DNA of 64,000 bases from Aquila chrysaetos chrysaetos (taxonomy: Eukaryota > Chordata > Aves > Accipitriformes > Accipitridae): positions 839,012 through 903,011 of the forward strand of contig NW_024470325.1 in the NCBI RefSeq assembly GCF_900496995.4, in the 5' to 3' direction. This document shows, one piece after another, positions 49,804-62,759 of the stretch (position 1 is the stretch's first letter; every line of letters starts with the position of its first letter). Both the position numbers and the translations under genes were made by a program. The notes beneath the pieces are model-generated. The model was given only the letters and a program-made list of their open reading frames with translations, had not been told where the DNA came from and did not search any database.

Positions 49804-52165
49804 TCATATGCAGCTTTTACACATTTCCCTAGTGACAGGCCAACCTCGGGCAAGGGCTTCACGATACAGAGCTTTAGCTCCCGTATGTTTACGTTTTGTA
49901 TGCAACCATTCTAGCAAACGATCCCAACCTTCCGTGATCTGGTCCTTTTGTACAGGAGCTAGTCTTGCTAATTCATCAGCTTTGTCGTTCCATTCTCCTG
50001 CTACCCATCCCACAGCAAAGTTCCCTTGGCTTGCAATGCTCAGGATTTCTTGCCACTTGTCCTTTTGCCACACTGAAATTCTGTTAACCTCCCATTCATT
50101 TTGCTCCCAGAATGGGAGCCATTCAGTACATCCTTTGAACACTGCATAGGAATCGGTATATATATAGACAGGGGAAGCGGTTTGTGCTTCATGCTTGAAA
50201 ACGCTCCATACTGCAATTAATTCTACCTGGGCACTCCCTTCTCCCTCTGTTATTATCTGTTCATTAATAGTAGTGTGGAGGGCTACTGCCCGGTATTTCC
50301 ACACTCTTCCTTCTCGCTTTGCCGAAGCGTCGGTAAACCAAGCATTCGCTAACTGATCGTGGGAAAAAGGAGGGGCTACCCGAATAACTGAGATAGGTTT
50401 GTCTTGGCTGCCGTCCAGGCTTTCTGTTTCTTGGATAGCTAAGTTTTTTAAAGCTCCTTCAGTCACTGAGAAAAGGTTACAAGAGTGTTCAATCTGGGCA
50501 TACCACTTTCGTACCGAGGCTCTCTGGGCCACCCCGTCAGGAGGGGGGGTCCCGTTAGTGACTGCTTTTATACCTTTGAACGGGCCTCTTAGCACGATTG
50601 GTTGCTGACGTGTATATTTCTCCACTTCTATGAGAGCCGTGCTAACCACAAACAAACCTTTCTCCCATGCAGTATATCTCTTCTCAGCATCCTTAAAGCC
50701 GCAGGAGTAAAATCCTACAGGGCAGGTTGGACCCTCAGGACCACGTTGCCAAATGTGTACTGACAATCCTGTTGTGGCAAACCCCCATTCTACCTGAAAG
50801 GGGTCTGTAGGGTGGATAGGGCCAAGAGCCTGATGAGCTGTTGCTTCAAAAATTAACAATTGCATTGCTTCTTCCTGAGAAGCAGTCCATTCCCATTTGG
50901 CCCCTTTTCTCAGGAAACCATAAAGAGGTCTGGCAATGATAGAAAAGTCTGGGATATGTTTTCTCTAGAATACCAATAACCTTAAAGCATGCTGCAAATC
51001 CTTTTTTTGATTCAGGCATTTTAATCTGATCTAGAGAAGTGAGGGTGTCTGGTGGGATACATGTCATTCCCCCTTTCCACCAAATTCCCAAAAACTTTAC
51101 TTCTTGTGAGGGTTTTTGGATCTTTTCTGGGGGAATTTGCAAACCCAAGTTCTCCAAATGAGAAATTATGTTCTGTTGGGTTGCCCGCACCTCCTTTTCT
51201 TTATCTCCACCTACAAGAATATCATCAATATACTGATAGACAGCTATGCCGTCGGCTTTTGGTATTTTCTCCAGTTCTTGGGCCAAAGCGTGGTGAGCTA
51301 GTGTAGGGGAATGTTTGTATCCCTGAGGCAGCCGGGTAAAGGTAAATTGTTGTCCCTCCCAAGTAAAAGCAAAACGATCTCTGTCTTCTGGTCACAAAGG
51401 TATCATGAAAAACATATCTTTAACATCTATGGTTGCCATGATCAGATGAGCTTTCTCCTGAATTTTTATTACCAGTTCGGTCATATTAGGGACTGCGGCA
51501 GTCAGAGGCCCCGTGTTAGCATTCAGCCTTCGAAAACCTACTGTGAGCCTCCACTTCCCATTAGGTTTTTTCACCGGCCATACCGGCGAGTTGAAAGGAG
51601 AATGGGTATTTATCACCACTCCTTGTTCCCGCATCTCCTGCATGACTGGTTTGATACCTTCCTTTGCTCCCAGGGGGAGGGGATATTGTTTAACACTAGT
51701 TACTTTGCTAAATGGCAGAGGGGGTGCAGTTTGAAGTAGCCTGATGTTCAGCTGCGGTGTCCCGAAAGTCCACAGCAATCCTTCCGAATCCTCCCACCCC
51801 CTTCCTTTAAGGGCATCTATTCCTAACAGGTTAGTCGGAATGTTCCCAACCACCATGTTAATAGTGATCGTGCCTTCCTCTCCCGGCAGCATCAGCTTTA
51901 CCGGAACAACGTTCATAACTTCTGTTGACCCTAAAGCATTCAAGACACAAACATTTCGCTTAGAGGGAATCACCCCACACCTCTGTGCATCTTCCTCAGT
52001 CAGGGCAGAGATCTGTGCACCGCTGTCAATTAAAAAGGTTACGGGTGCACGCTTAGGACCTACAATAGCTGTAATCAATAAATCTCCTCTGTTAGTTTTA
52101 GTGAGCTGTCGGATGTAAATCCATCCTCCGTTCCCCCGCCCACTGCCAAGGAACGGAGGTTCTAG
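49804..52165 (-). pseudogene. Second-family protease-RT-RNase H, broken
   Basis: The protease frame is set one base back from gag (a -1 shift, as in many retroviruses) and contains FLIDSGAQISAL. RT follows in the same frame: SPFNSPVWPVKKPNG, MATIDVKDMFF, then TGA at 51392-51394, then QYIDDILVGGD. A frameshift between about 50870 and 51000 moves the connection and RNase H to another frame (49804-50865), with WFTDASAKREG, AQVELIAVW, YIYTDSYAV and EWNDKADELA for the four acidic sites. The frame ends near the satellite junction, before any integrase. Dead copy. Confidence 0.9.
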
Positions 52166-53826
52166 CTTCCCTGCTGACTTTCCCCATCGCCCGTGCTCTC
52201 CGCGGGGGGGGCTGTGGGCATGACAGGAGAGATTTCTCTATTTGACCTTAAGTGCTGTGGCTGTTGTTTCGGACCATACCACTTTGATATCAGTTTACTC
52301 AGTTTATTAAGGGGTAAACCATCCACCACATCTCTGGGAACTCCCTTTTTAATTCCCAAAGCCCACCATTGCTGTCGAGTCAGGGGCTGTCTTCCTCCTC
52401 CTCCAGTTTTAGAGTAGGAGTAGTCAACAACAATGGCGGGGTCAGTGGGAGCGGTTACAGTTTTACTAACAGATAGGGGTAGATCTTTAGCTCCTACTTG
52501 ACGGATTCCTTTAGGTTTCTCCTCCAAAGTTCTCACAGGACTGTATTTTCTGCTATAATCTATCAATTGCTGTGCTACATCTCCCCACGTCCACATCCTG
52601 TTATGTATTGAGTGGAAAGGAGTAGACCTATAATTGAAAGGTGAATCTGTGCCAACATTAGTTTCATCTCTTTTGCCTTTAATAAAGCTCTCCAACTTTT
52701 CTACAGGGTCTAAAGACACTGTGGTCCTTTGGAGAACAATCCTGGTAGATTTGAGTGATTCTGGGAGTCCCCTTATCAAAGGAGTCATGATTTCAGGATT
52801 CACCGGCAACATCATTGGGGATTCACATCCGGGAACTAACTTCCTTTCATGTATCATTTGCAGGCAGGCTGCTTTGTGCACACTTTCTAGCAATTGATCA
52901 ACTGTGCCTGTGATTGCTAGGGGATCCCCCCTGTCTAAAGGGTTCAGCCCTCCGGCCCAATAGGCAGCCCGCTGGGTTACGGACCACGGGGCACGTCCAT
53001 CCCCTGTTGTTAAAAAGACACCGTGGCCCCAGTAACCACTAGCTTCCTTTTCATTTAACTGGATTTGGTCCCCTCCAGTTAAAGATACACACCACACATA
53101 CTCTGTTTCGGATTCTTTGGGAAGGCGCCCATATTCTCTTTTCATTTTGGCCAATTCAGTGGGAGTGTATGGTATCTCTTTAGTTGTAATATATGGGTCA
53201 TTATCCTCATCATTTATATAAGCATGTTCTGCTTTCATCAAAGGCCTCACTTGGGGGTTTTCCCTGAAGCATTTCCTTGCTTCCTCTAGCTCCTTTTGCA
53301 GGTATACCTGACTTATTTGCCAAATACCTATCTTTTCCATCTTCATTTCTATCTCATTCAATGATTCAGCAGACTTTGAAAGTTCTTCTTTCAAGGCATC
53401 TTTTAGACAGCGATTTTCTTCCTCCTTTTCCTCTGCTTGCTGTTTGTACACGCAAATTGCTCTTTCTTTCTCTGCTAACTGCTCTTCCAGGTTGGAGGTT
53501 GTTTTCTGCAAAAGTTGTACCAAATTTTCAAGGGATTCTATGATTTGTTTTTCCTGGCTACGCCGCTTATAGCGGTCTTCAATTGCTGCGACCAGGCTGG
53601 CTCCAAGAACTGCACAGATTATCGCTTTGCCTTTGCCTGACCGTGATCTAGCCTCATTCTGTATAGAAATCACTCGGTCTGTTACACTCTGTAAATTTGC
53701 CCGATTGTCTCGAGCCCACTCTTCCCCAGGCAGGGAGGGTCAAGCTCCATACTTTGCCAAGAGTGCATAAAACGAGTCAAGATTTTTTACTGATGGAGAG
53801 TTTTGATAACCATTCTTTTCAGTCAT
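52162..53826 (-). pseudogene. Second-family gag, with one in-frame stop
   Basis: ATG at 53826 starts MTEKNGYQNSPSVKNLD; TGA at 53740-53742 interrupts 28 codons later; the same frame then stays open to 52162. The N-terminal third contains a long Glu/Lys-rich coiled coil (about 53590-53280, IIESLENLVQLLQKTTSNL onward). The capsid-like region has WSVTQRAAYWAGGLNPL and ESVHKAACLQMIHER. The C-terminus is Gln/Pro-rich and no CCHC knuckle is seen. It would form the virus core; here it is interrupted. Confidence 0.82.
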
Positions 53827-54293
53827 TTTTGTTGCAAAGGGCCAAACTCACTTCGGGGAGGTCAAACTTAGTTACACCACACACGCAACAGCTGCTGCGT
53901 CGCCCTCCTCTTCCCTGAGTGGCTGAAGGGACCAAAATCTCACTTTGGGGAGTCAAAACTTAGTTGCTCACAAGTGCAGACTTTCTCTGCTTGTCCCTTC
54001 AACTTCCCCGAGTAGTCAACCTCATCTAATGAGGACAGTTCCCCCTTTTGCACTAGGAGATCCTTCTCTTGATCCTGATAGACAGATCCCTCAATTCAAG
54101 TTTGGGGTGATATACACTGAGGTGTGTGCAGTGTGCGGGAATCTCGACTCGCCCCCCTTGCTTTCTGGACACCTCTCACCCTTTCAGGTGTAGGGCCAGG
54201 TGCGGCTGGAACGAAACGTTCTTCCCCTGTTACAAACCACACAAAACCTGCACCCCTCTGTCTGTCAGGATCCTGTCCATGACGCCAGTTTAA
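53827..54293 (-). other. Proviral 5' leader
   Basis: Between gag and the LTR. TGGCGTCATGGACAGGAT on the minus strand (54270-54287) lies six bases from the LTR and is the likely primer binding site; I cannot name the tRNA. No frame of note. Confidence 0.55.
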
Positions 54294-55057
54294 TGTCAAG
54301 GTCCACTCGGTGGACTCGTGATGGTTCGTTTGCTATGATCTCGAAAGTGCAAAATGAACGTGACCAACACCAAAGGGGAGAGCAGTAATCACACAGTATA
54401 ACTTTATTGTATTGCCTGTGAAGAGCCACGCGATAGTTAGAGATGGGTGGAAGAAAGGAGAAAAGTAAGGTTAAGTTTAGAGAAGAGAAAGAGAGGTTAT
54501 AGTTACCACCACTGATCTCAAGACGTCCTAACGGTCCCGGGTCCAGCTAATGCTGCGTCGTCAATCGTTGTGGTCCTTGGTGGGGAAGCTTCAAATTCCC
54601 GTTGTTCACAAGTCATCTTTTATGCTTAGTAACACACCTTGCTCCACCTCTGCCTCAGGAGTCTCCACCCTTCTCAGAATACAATTATCATATCTCCGCC
54701 CTTCTCGAGCGAGGCTATCACGCAGGCGCAGGGTCAGTGTCTGAGGCGTGGTAAGTCTTGGAGGCGGGTAGCCTTCGACCAGGAGGTGTGTTTTGGTATT
54801 ATAATGAAGCAAAGTTCGTCTAAAGTTCATGATTTCTTCATCGATGTTATGGCAACGGTTGCAATCCAACCTTTTTGACAGTAATTATGCGGTTATCTCT
54901 ACCGGCTCTAGCCAGGTACCTTCCAGGAGCCTTGTACCGCACATTCTGTCCTTGGGATTGGCCACTGCACTCCAAACAGGCCGTTGTCAGGTAATGTACT
55001 GTTCATGTTCCTGATGACAATGTTGAGACAATGCTGATTTTCTGACCGACTCTTACA
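54294..55057 (-). mobile_element. 5' LTR of the minus-strand provirus
   Basis: 764 bp. The minus-strand start TGTAAGAGTCGGTCAG lies at 55057. Followed on the plus strand by CCTCC at 55058-55062, the same 5 bases that flank the solo LTR at 38396; since that sequence is part of the satellite unit, this may reflect shared target sequence rather than common descent. Confidence 0.93.
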
Positions 55058-57033
55058 CCTCCCTACCAGCAAGCGCGGGGTTGACCAAGCCTCCCTAACC
55101 ATGGGGGTGGGGTAGACCTGGCGTCCCAACCTCATCCTCCCGGGTAGTACCTTTACTCCTACAGGTACTCCAGGGTACTAGCGGTACCCCTGCTCGTAAC
55201 CTGGGGTACCCCTGCTGGTACCCCGGGGTACACCTGCTCTCCCTACTGGCCCCCTGGGTTAGACCTGGCCCCCCTACCGGCAAGCGCGGGGTTGACCTGG
55301 CCTCCCTAACCATGGCGCTGGGGTAGACCTGGCGTCCCGACATCATCCTCCCAGGTAGAACCGTTACCCCTACTGGTACTCCAGGGTAGTACCAATACAC
55401 CTACTAGTACTTCGGGGTACAACTGCTGTCCCTGCTGGCGCCTGGCGGTAGACCCGCCCTCCCTACCTGACCCTCTGGGGTAGGCCTCGTATACCTACCT
55501 GATGCTCCAGCGCAGACCTGGCCTCCCTACCAGCGCAGGTGTGGTAGACCTGGCCTCCCTACTGGCGTGGGCAGGGCAGACGTGGCCTCCCTACTAGCAC
55601 AACTGGGGTAGACCTGGCCTCCCAATCTTTGAAGGAATGTTAAACCTGGCCTCCCTCCCGGCAAAGGCGTGGTAGACCTGGCCTCCCTACCGGCAATGAC
55701 GGGGTAGACCTGGCCTCCCTACCGGCAAAGGCAGGATAGACCTGGCCTCCGTACCCGCGTGGGCGGGGTACACCTGACCACCCTACCGGTGCGGGTTGGG
55801 TAGACCTGGCCTTCATACTTGAGCGGTGGGTGTAGGCCTGTCCTCCCTACCCGCGTGGGCAGGGTACACCTGACCACTCTACTGGCGCGGCGGGGTAGAC
55901 CTGGCCTCCCTACTCGCGCAGCTGGGGTAGACTTGGACTCCCTACCGGCAAGGACGGAGTAGACCTGTCCTCCATACCTGCGCGGGGGGGGTAGACACAG
56001 CCTCCTACCTGCAAGGGCGGTATAGAACTGGCCTCCCAACCTGCAGGGGCGGGCTACACCTGTCCTCACTACCCACGTGGGCGGTGTAGACCTGGCCTTC
56101 CTACCGGCAAGGGCAGGGTAGACCTTGCCACCCTACCGGCACGAGCGGGGTAGATCTGGCCTCCCAACCCACGTGGGAGGGGTAGACCTGGCGTCCCTAC
56201 CTGCAAGGGTGGGGAGACCTGTCCGCCCTACCTGCAAGGGCGTGGTAGACCTGGCCTCCCTACCCGCACGGGGTAGTCCTGGACTCCCTACCTGCAAGGA
56301 CAGAGTAGACCTGTCCATACCCGTGCGGGCGGGGTAGACCTGGCCTGCTACCTGCAAGGGCGGTATAGAACTGTCCTCCCAACCTGCAGGGGCGGGGTAG
56401 ACCAGGCCTCCCTACCGGCACGGGCGGGGTAGACCAGGCCTCCATATCCACGGGGGTGTGGTAGACCTGACCTATCTACTAGCACACATGTGGTAGACCT
56501 GGCCTCCCTTCTGGCAAGGGTGGGGTAGACCTGGCCTCCATGCCAGCGCAAGCTGGGTAGACCTGGCCTCCCTGCCGGCGAGGGTGGGGTAGACCTGGCC
56601 TCCCTAACCATGGGGGTGGGATAGAAGTGGTCCTCATCCTCCCCGGTAGTACCGTTACCCCTACTGGTACTCCAGGCTAGTAGCAGTACCCCTACTGTTA
56701 CCCCGGGGTACACCTGCCCTCCCTACTGGTGCTGTGGCCTAGACCTGGCCTCCCTACCTGAAGCTCCGGGCTCGGCCTGGCGTCCCTACATGACGCTCCG
56801 GGGTAGTACCGGGACCCTTACTGGTATTTCGGTGTACACCTGGCGTCACAATGGGCGATCGGGGGTAGACCCGCCCTCCCTACCTGACCCTGTGGCATCA
56901 GCCTGGTACCCGTACATGATGCTCCAGGTAGGCCTGTTGTCCCTACCTGCACGGACAGGGTAGACCAGGCCTCCCTACCTGACCATCGGGGGTAGGCCTG
57001 GTGTCCCTTCCAGATGCTCCGCGGTAGTACCAG
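55058..57033. repeat. Satellite segment S4, forward
   Basis: B-type block to about 55510, A-type units to about 56630, then B-type again. Individual A units vary in the variable part (CGGCAAGGGCG, CGCGCGGGCGG, CTGCAAGGGCG). Confidence 0.92.
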
Positions 57034-57608
57034 TGAGACAAGGGGAGTCAAAAGAATCTCAGTAGATATAATAAAGGGGGATGAAAGATGATGTTTAGCG
57101 CTTACATTGTTGAAATTAGCTGACATAGAGACAGTCCTTGATAAGAAGAGCTGGTCCTAAGAACCAGCCAATAAGGTAGAGACAGTTCCTGATAAGAAGC
57201 AGGAGCAGGCCCCAAGAGCCAGCTAAGACTGGTCTTGCGGCTTGGGTGAATACCAAGAAATCACTGAGCCTGCCCAAGGAAAAAAGTTACTAGCGGTGAC
57301 GAAGAGGAGTCGTCTATCTTCATCTCTGCGACCACCAGACGACCACCATAAAGAGGCACTGCGCAAGCGCAGTTGAGAGGAGACTATGGAAATGACCTCT
57401 CGGAGCTAATTTTAATATGAAGCGGGGACAGGTCATCCATATGTATAGGCGTATTGTGAATATGTAACACTTGACCGTATAAACTTGAAATGAACTGCCG
57501 AGTCAGGCACGCACGACTTTGGTGGGACTACTCCCCGTGCTGCCCAGTGCTGAATAAACATACCTACTTTACAATCGCACTGATTGTGCAGTCCGTTTCC
57601 GCACGTCA
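57034..57608 (+). mobile_element. LTR, family B, in satellite
   Basis: 575 bp from TGAGACAAGGGGAGTCAAAA to CCGTTTCCGCACGTCA, the plus-strand counterpart of 9224-9787. Polyadenylation-like GCTGAATAAACATACC near 57552. Flanks are type B satellite (GTACCAG and CCGGTAC); a duplication is not clear. Confidence 0.85.
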
Positions 57609-60600
57609 CCGGTACCCTTACTGGTACTCCAGGGTAGTAGCGGTACCCCTGCTGGTACCCCGGGGTACACCTGCTGTCCCTACTGGTGCTCCGGGCTAAA
57701 CCTAGCCTCTCTACCCACGCGGGTGGGGTAGACTTGGTGTCCCCTACGGGATCCTCCGGGGTACTACCTGTACCGTTACTGGTACTCAAGGGTGTTACCG
57801 ATACCCCCACTAGTACTCCGGGGTAGTACCGGTAATATCCCCCCCCCCCCCCCCCCCCCCGGTACTTGGAGGTAGTACTGATACCCCTCCCAGTACTCCG
57901 GAGTACAACTTCTGTCCCTGCTGGCGCCCGGCAGTAGACCCGCCCTCGCTACCTGACCCTCTGGTGTAGGCCTCGTATCCCTGCCTAATGCTCCGGGGTA
58001 GACCTGGCCACCCTACTGGCGCTGGCGAGGTAGACCTGGCCTCACTACCGGCGCGTTGGCGTGGTAGATCTGGCCACCCTGCTGGTGCCGGTGGGGTAGA
58101 CTTGGCCTCCCTGCATGCAAGGTCGGGGTAGACCTGGCTTCCCTACCAGCAAGCGCAGGGTTTACCTGGCCTCCCTAACCATGGGGGTGGGGTAGACCTG
58201 GCATCCCGTCCTCATCCTCCCGGGTAGTACCGGTACCGGCACTTGTACTCCAGGGTACTAGCGGTACCCCTGCAGGTACCCCAGGGTACACCTGCTCTCC
58301 CTACTGGTGCTCCAGGCTAGACATGGCCTCCCTACCAGCAAGGCAGTTGCTGACCTGGCCTCCCTACCCATGCGGGTGGGTTAGACCTGGCGTCCCCTAC
58401 CTGATCATCCGGCGTACTACCGGTACCCTTACTGGTACTCCAGGGTAGTACCTATAACCCCACTAGTACTCCGGGGTAGCACCGGTAACCCCCCTGGGTA
58501 CTTGGGGGCAGTACCGATACCCCTACTGGTATTCCGGGGTACAACTGCTGTCACCCGGCGGTAGACCTGCCCTCCCTACCTGACCCTCTGGGGTAGGCCT
58601 CGTATCCCTACCTGATGCTCCGGGGTAGACCTGGCCTGCCTACCGGCATGGGTGTGGTAGACCTGGCCTCCCTGCTGGTGCCAGTAGGGTAGATATGGCC
58701 TCGCTGCCCACAAGGTCGGGGTAGACCTTGCCTCCCTACCTGATTCTCCGGGGTAGACCTGGCCTGCCTACCGGCGTGGGTGTGGTAGACCTGGCCTCCC
58801 TGCTGGCGCCAGTAGGGTAGACATGGCCTCGCTGCTCACAAGGTTGGGGTAGACCTTGCCTCCCTACCTGCACCGGCGGTGTAGACCTGGCCTCCCTACT
58901 GGCGTGGGCAGGGTAGACCTGGCCTTCCATACCCACGCGAAGGTGTACCTGGCCTCCCTACCAGCGCAACTGGGGAAGACTGGGCCTCCGTGCCCGCAAA
59001 GGCTGGGTAGACATGGCCTCCATACCCACGTGGACAGGGTTGACCTGGCCTCCCTACCGGCAAGGGCAGGGTAGACATGAAATCCCTACCCGCGCGGGCG
59101 GGGTAGACCTGGCCTATCTACCCACATGGGCTGGGTAGACCGGCCCTCCTTCCCCGTTGGGCAGGGTAGACCTGGCATCCCTACCGACAGTGGCGGGATA
59201 GACCTGTCCGCCCTACCTGCAAGGACGGTGTAGACCAGGCCTCCCTACCTGCACGGCGGGGTACACCTGTCCTCAATACCCTCACGGGCAGGGTAGACCT
59301 GGCCTGTTACCTGCAAGGGTGGTATAGAACTGGCCTCCCAACCTGCAGGGGCGGGGTACACCTGGCCTCACTACCAGCAAGGGCAGGGTAGACCTGGCCA
59401 CCCAATCAGCAAGGGCAGGGTTGAATTGGTTCGCTACCGGCAATGGCGGGGTAGAACTTGCCTCCATACCCGCAGGGGCGGGGTAGGCCGGGCCTCCCTA
59501 CCCGTGCGGGAATGATAAACCTGGCCTCCCTACCAGCAAGGGCAGGGTAGATATGGCATCCCTATCCGCGTGGGCGGGGTAGACCAGGCCTCCCTACAGG
59601 TGCGCGCAAGGTAGACTTGGCCTCCCTACTAGCAGAGCTGCGGTAGACCTGGCCTCCCTACTGACAAGGGCGGGGTAGACCTGGCCTCCCTACCAGCGCA
59701 GCTGGGGAAGACCAGGCCTCCCTGCCCGCGAAGGCTGGGTAGACGTGGCCTGCATACCCACGCGGGCGAGGTAGACCTGACCTCCCTACCGGTGCAGGCG
59801 GGGTATACCTGGCCTCTCTATCCGCTGGCAGGGTAGACCTGGCCTCCCTACTGGCAGCAGCAAGGTAGAGCTGGCCTCCTTACCAGCAAGGACGTGGTAG
59901 AACTGGCCTCCCTACCCACGTGGACGGGGTAGACCTAGCCTCCCTGCTGGCATGGGGTAGGTAGACCTGGCCTCCCTACCTGCACAGATGGGGTAGACAT
60001 GGCCTCCCTGCAGGCAAGGGCAGGATAGACATGGCCTGACAACCCGCAAGGGCAGGGTAGATAGACCAGGCCTCCCTACTGGCAGCAGCGATGTAGACCT
60101 GGCCTCCTTACTGGCAAGGGCGGGGTCGTCCTGGCCTTCCTACCCCACGGACGTGGTAGCTCTGGCCTCCCTGCTCACATGGGTGGGGTAGACTTGGCCT
60201 CCCTACCCTCGCGGGCGGCTAGACCTGGCCTACATACCCGCACGGCACAGGGTAGACCTGGACTCACTACCTGCATGAGCAGTGTAGACCTGGCCTCTGT
60301 ACCCATGCGGGCAGGATAGACCTCACTCCCTACCTGCATGGGTGGGTTAGACCTGGCCTCCCTACCGCCAAGGGCGTGGTAGACCTGGCCTCCCTAACCA
60401 TGGGGACGGGGTAGACCTGGCGTCCTGACCTCATCCTCCCGGTAGCACCGTTACCCCTACTGGTACTCCAGGGTAGCACTAGTACCCTGCTGGTACCCCG
60501 TGGTACACCTGCTGTCCCTAGTGGCACACTGGGTTAGACCTGGCCTCCCTACCAGCAAGCGTGTTGTTGACCTGACCTCCCTAACCATGGGGGTGGGGTA

Positions 60601-62759
60601 GACCTGGCATCCCCTACCTGATCTTCCAGGGAACTACCGGTACCCTTACTGGTACTCCACGGTAGTAGAGATACCCCCACTAGTACTCCGGGGTAGCACC
60701 GGTAACACCACCCGGGTACTTGGGGGTAGTACTGATACCCCTGCTGGTACCCCGGGGTACACCTGCTGTCCCTACTCGTGCTCCGGGCTAGACCTGGCCT
60801 CCCTACCCATGCAGGTGGGGTAGACCTGGCGTCCCCTCCCTGATCCTCCAGGGTAGTACTGTTAACCCTACTGGTACTCCAGGGTATTAGCGGTATCCCT
60901 GCTGCTACCCCGGGGTACTCCTGCTGTCCCTACTGGTGCTCCGGGCTAGACCTGGCCTCACTACTGGCAAGCAAGTTGTTGACGTGGCCTTCCTACCCAT
61001 GCGGGTGGGGTTGACCTGGCGTCCCCTACCTGATCCTCCAGCGTACTACCGGTACCCTTACTGGTGCTCCAGGGTAGTACCGATACCCCCACTAGCACTC
61101 TGGGCTAGCACCGGTAACACCCACTCCCGGGTAATTGGGGGTATTAGCGATACCCCTCTTGGTAATCCGGGGTACCACTGCTGTCCCTGCTGGCGCCCGG
61201 CGGTAGACCTGCCCTCCCTACCTGACCCTCTGGGGTAGGCCTCGTATCCCTACCTGATGCTCCGGGGTAGACCTGGCCACCCTACCGGCACTACCGAGGT
61301 ACGCCTAGCCTCCCTGCCGGCGCGGGCGTGGTAGAGCTGGCCTCCCTGCTGGCGCCGGTGCAAAAGACCTGGCTTCTCTACCAGCAAGATCGGGGTAGAC
61401 CTGGCCTCCCTACTAGTGCTTGCGGGGTAGACCTGGCCTCCCTACATGCGCAGGAGGGGTAGACCTAGCCTCCCTACCTGCGCGGGCGGGGTACACGTGG
61501 CCTCCCTACCCGCTTGGGCGGGTCAGACCTGGGCTCCATACCCACGCGGGCGGGGTGGAGCTGGCCTCCCTACCGGCAAGGGTGGGTAGACGTGGCCTCC
61601 CTACTTGTGCGGGCAGTGTAGACCTGGCCTGATTACCCGCTTGGGCGGGGCAGACCTGGGCTTAGTTCCCTCGCGGGCATGGTTAGACCTGGCCTCCCTA
61701 CCGGCAAGGCTGGGGTAGACCTGGACTCCATACCGTCAAGGGCGGGGTAGACCTGGCCTCCCTACATGTGCAGGCGGGGTAGTCCTGGTCTGGTTACCCG
61801 CTTGGGCGGGGCAGACCTTGCCTCCCTACACGCGCGGGCATGGTAGACCTGGCCTCCCTACTGTCAAGGGCGGGGTAGACCTGGCCACCCTACCAGCAAG
61901 GGTTGGGTAGACCTGGACTATCTACATGCACGGGCGGGGTAGACCTGGCCTGATTACCTGCTTGGTGGGGCAGACCTGGGCTCCCTACCCACGAGGGTGG
62001 AGTAGACAAGGCCTCCCTACCAGCAAGCTAGGGGTAGACCTCGCCTCTCTACATTCGCGGGTGGGGTAGACCTGGGCTCCCTACCAGCAATGCCGGGCTA
62101 GACCTGGCCTGATTACCCACTTGGGCGGGCAGACCTGGTTTCCGTACCTGCGCAGGCGGGGTACACCTGGCCTTCCTACATGAGCGGGCATGGTAGACCT
62201 GGCATCCGTACCGGTAAGGGCGGGTTAGACCTGGCCTCACTACCTGCGTGGGTGGGGTAGACTGGCCTCCCTACCGTCAAGGGCGGGCTAGACCTGGCCT
62301 GATTACCTGCTTGGGTGGGGCAGACCTGCGCTCCCTACTCACGCGGGCATGGTAGACCTGTCCTCCCTACCAGCAAGGGTGGGGTAGACCTGGCCTCCAG
62401 ACATGCGCGGGTGGGGTAGACCTGGTCTGATACCCGCGTGGGCGGGGCAGACCTTGGCTCCCTACCTGTGCGGGTATGGTAGACCTGGCCTCCCTACATG
62501 CGCGGGAGGGCTAGACCTGGCCTCCCTCCATGCGCGGGCAGGGGTAGACCTGGGCTCCTACCGGCAAGGGCGGCTTAGACCTGGCCTCCTTACCTGCACA
62601 AGCGGTGTAGACCTGGCCAGCCTTCCCGCGTGGGTGGGGTATACCTGGCCTGATTATCCGCTTGGGCGGGGCAGAGTTGGGCTCCCTACCCGCACGGGCA
62701 TGGTAGACCTGGCCTCCCTACCGGCAAGGGTGGGTAGACGTGGCCTCCCTACATGCACG
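57609..62759. repeat. Satellite segment S5, forward
   Basis: Longest uninterrupted stretch. B-type blocks near 57610-57960, 58200-58620 and 60420-61260 separate A-type arrays. Translation of the A arrays cycles through VDLASLPARAG-, TWPPYPLGR- and RPGLPTCAGG-like peptides because the 32-bp unit shifts frame by two bases each time. These frames are not genes. A run of about 22 C at 57839-57860 may be an assembly artefact. Confidence 0.93.

Larger units (their letters stand above)
49789..55057 (-). mobile_element. Minus-strand provirus of a second family, 3'-truncated
   Basis: 5' LTR 54294-55057, putative primer site 54270-54287, gag 52162-53826, protease-RT and RNase H down to 49804. Integrase, any env and the 3' LTR are missing, cut at a satellite junction. 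The LTR matches the solo LTR at 38396-39155. The pol type is close to that of ERV-L and ERV1-like elements, and I leave the class open. Confidence 0.92.

Noticed and set aside
37089..62759. CRISPR array
   Set aside because: Short regularly spaced repeats are present but as a head-to-tail satellite with diverging units and no unique spacers, in a eukaryotic genome.
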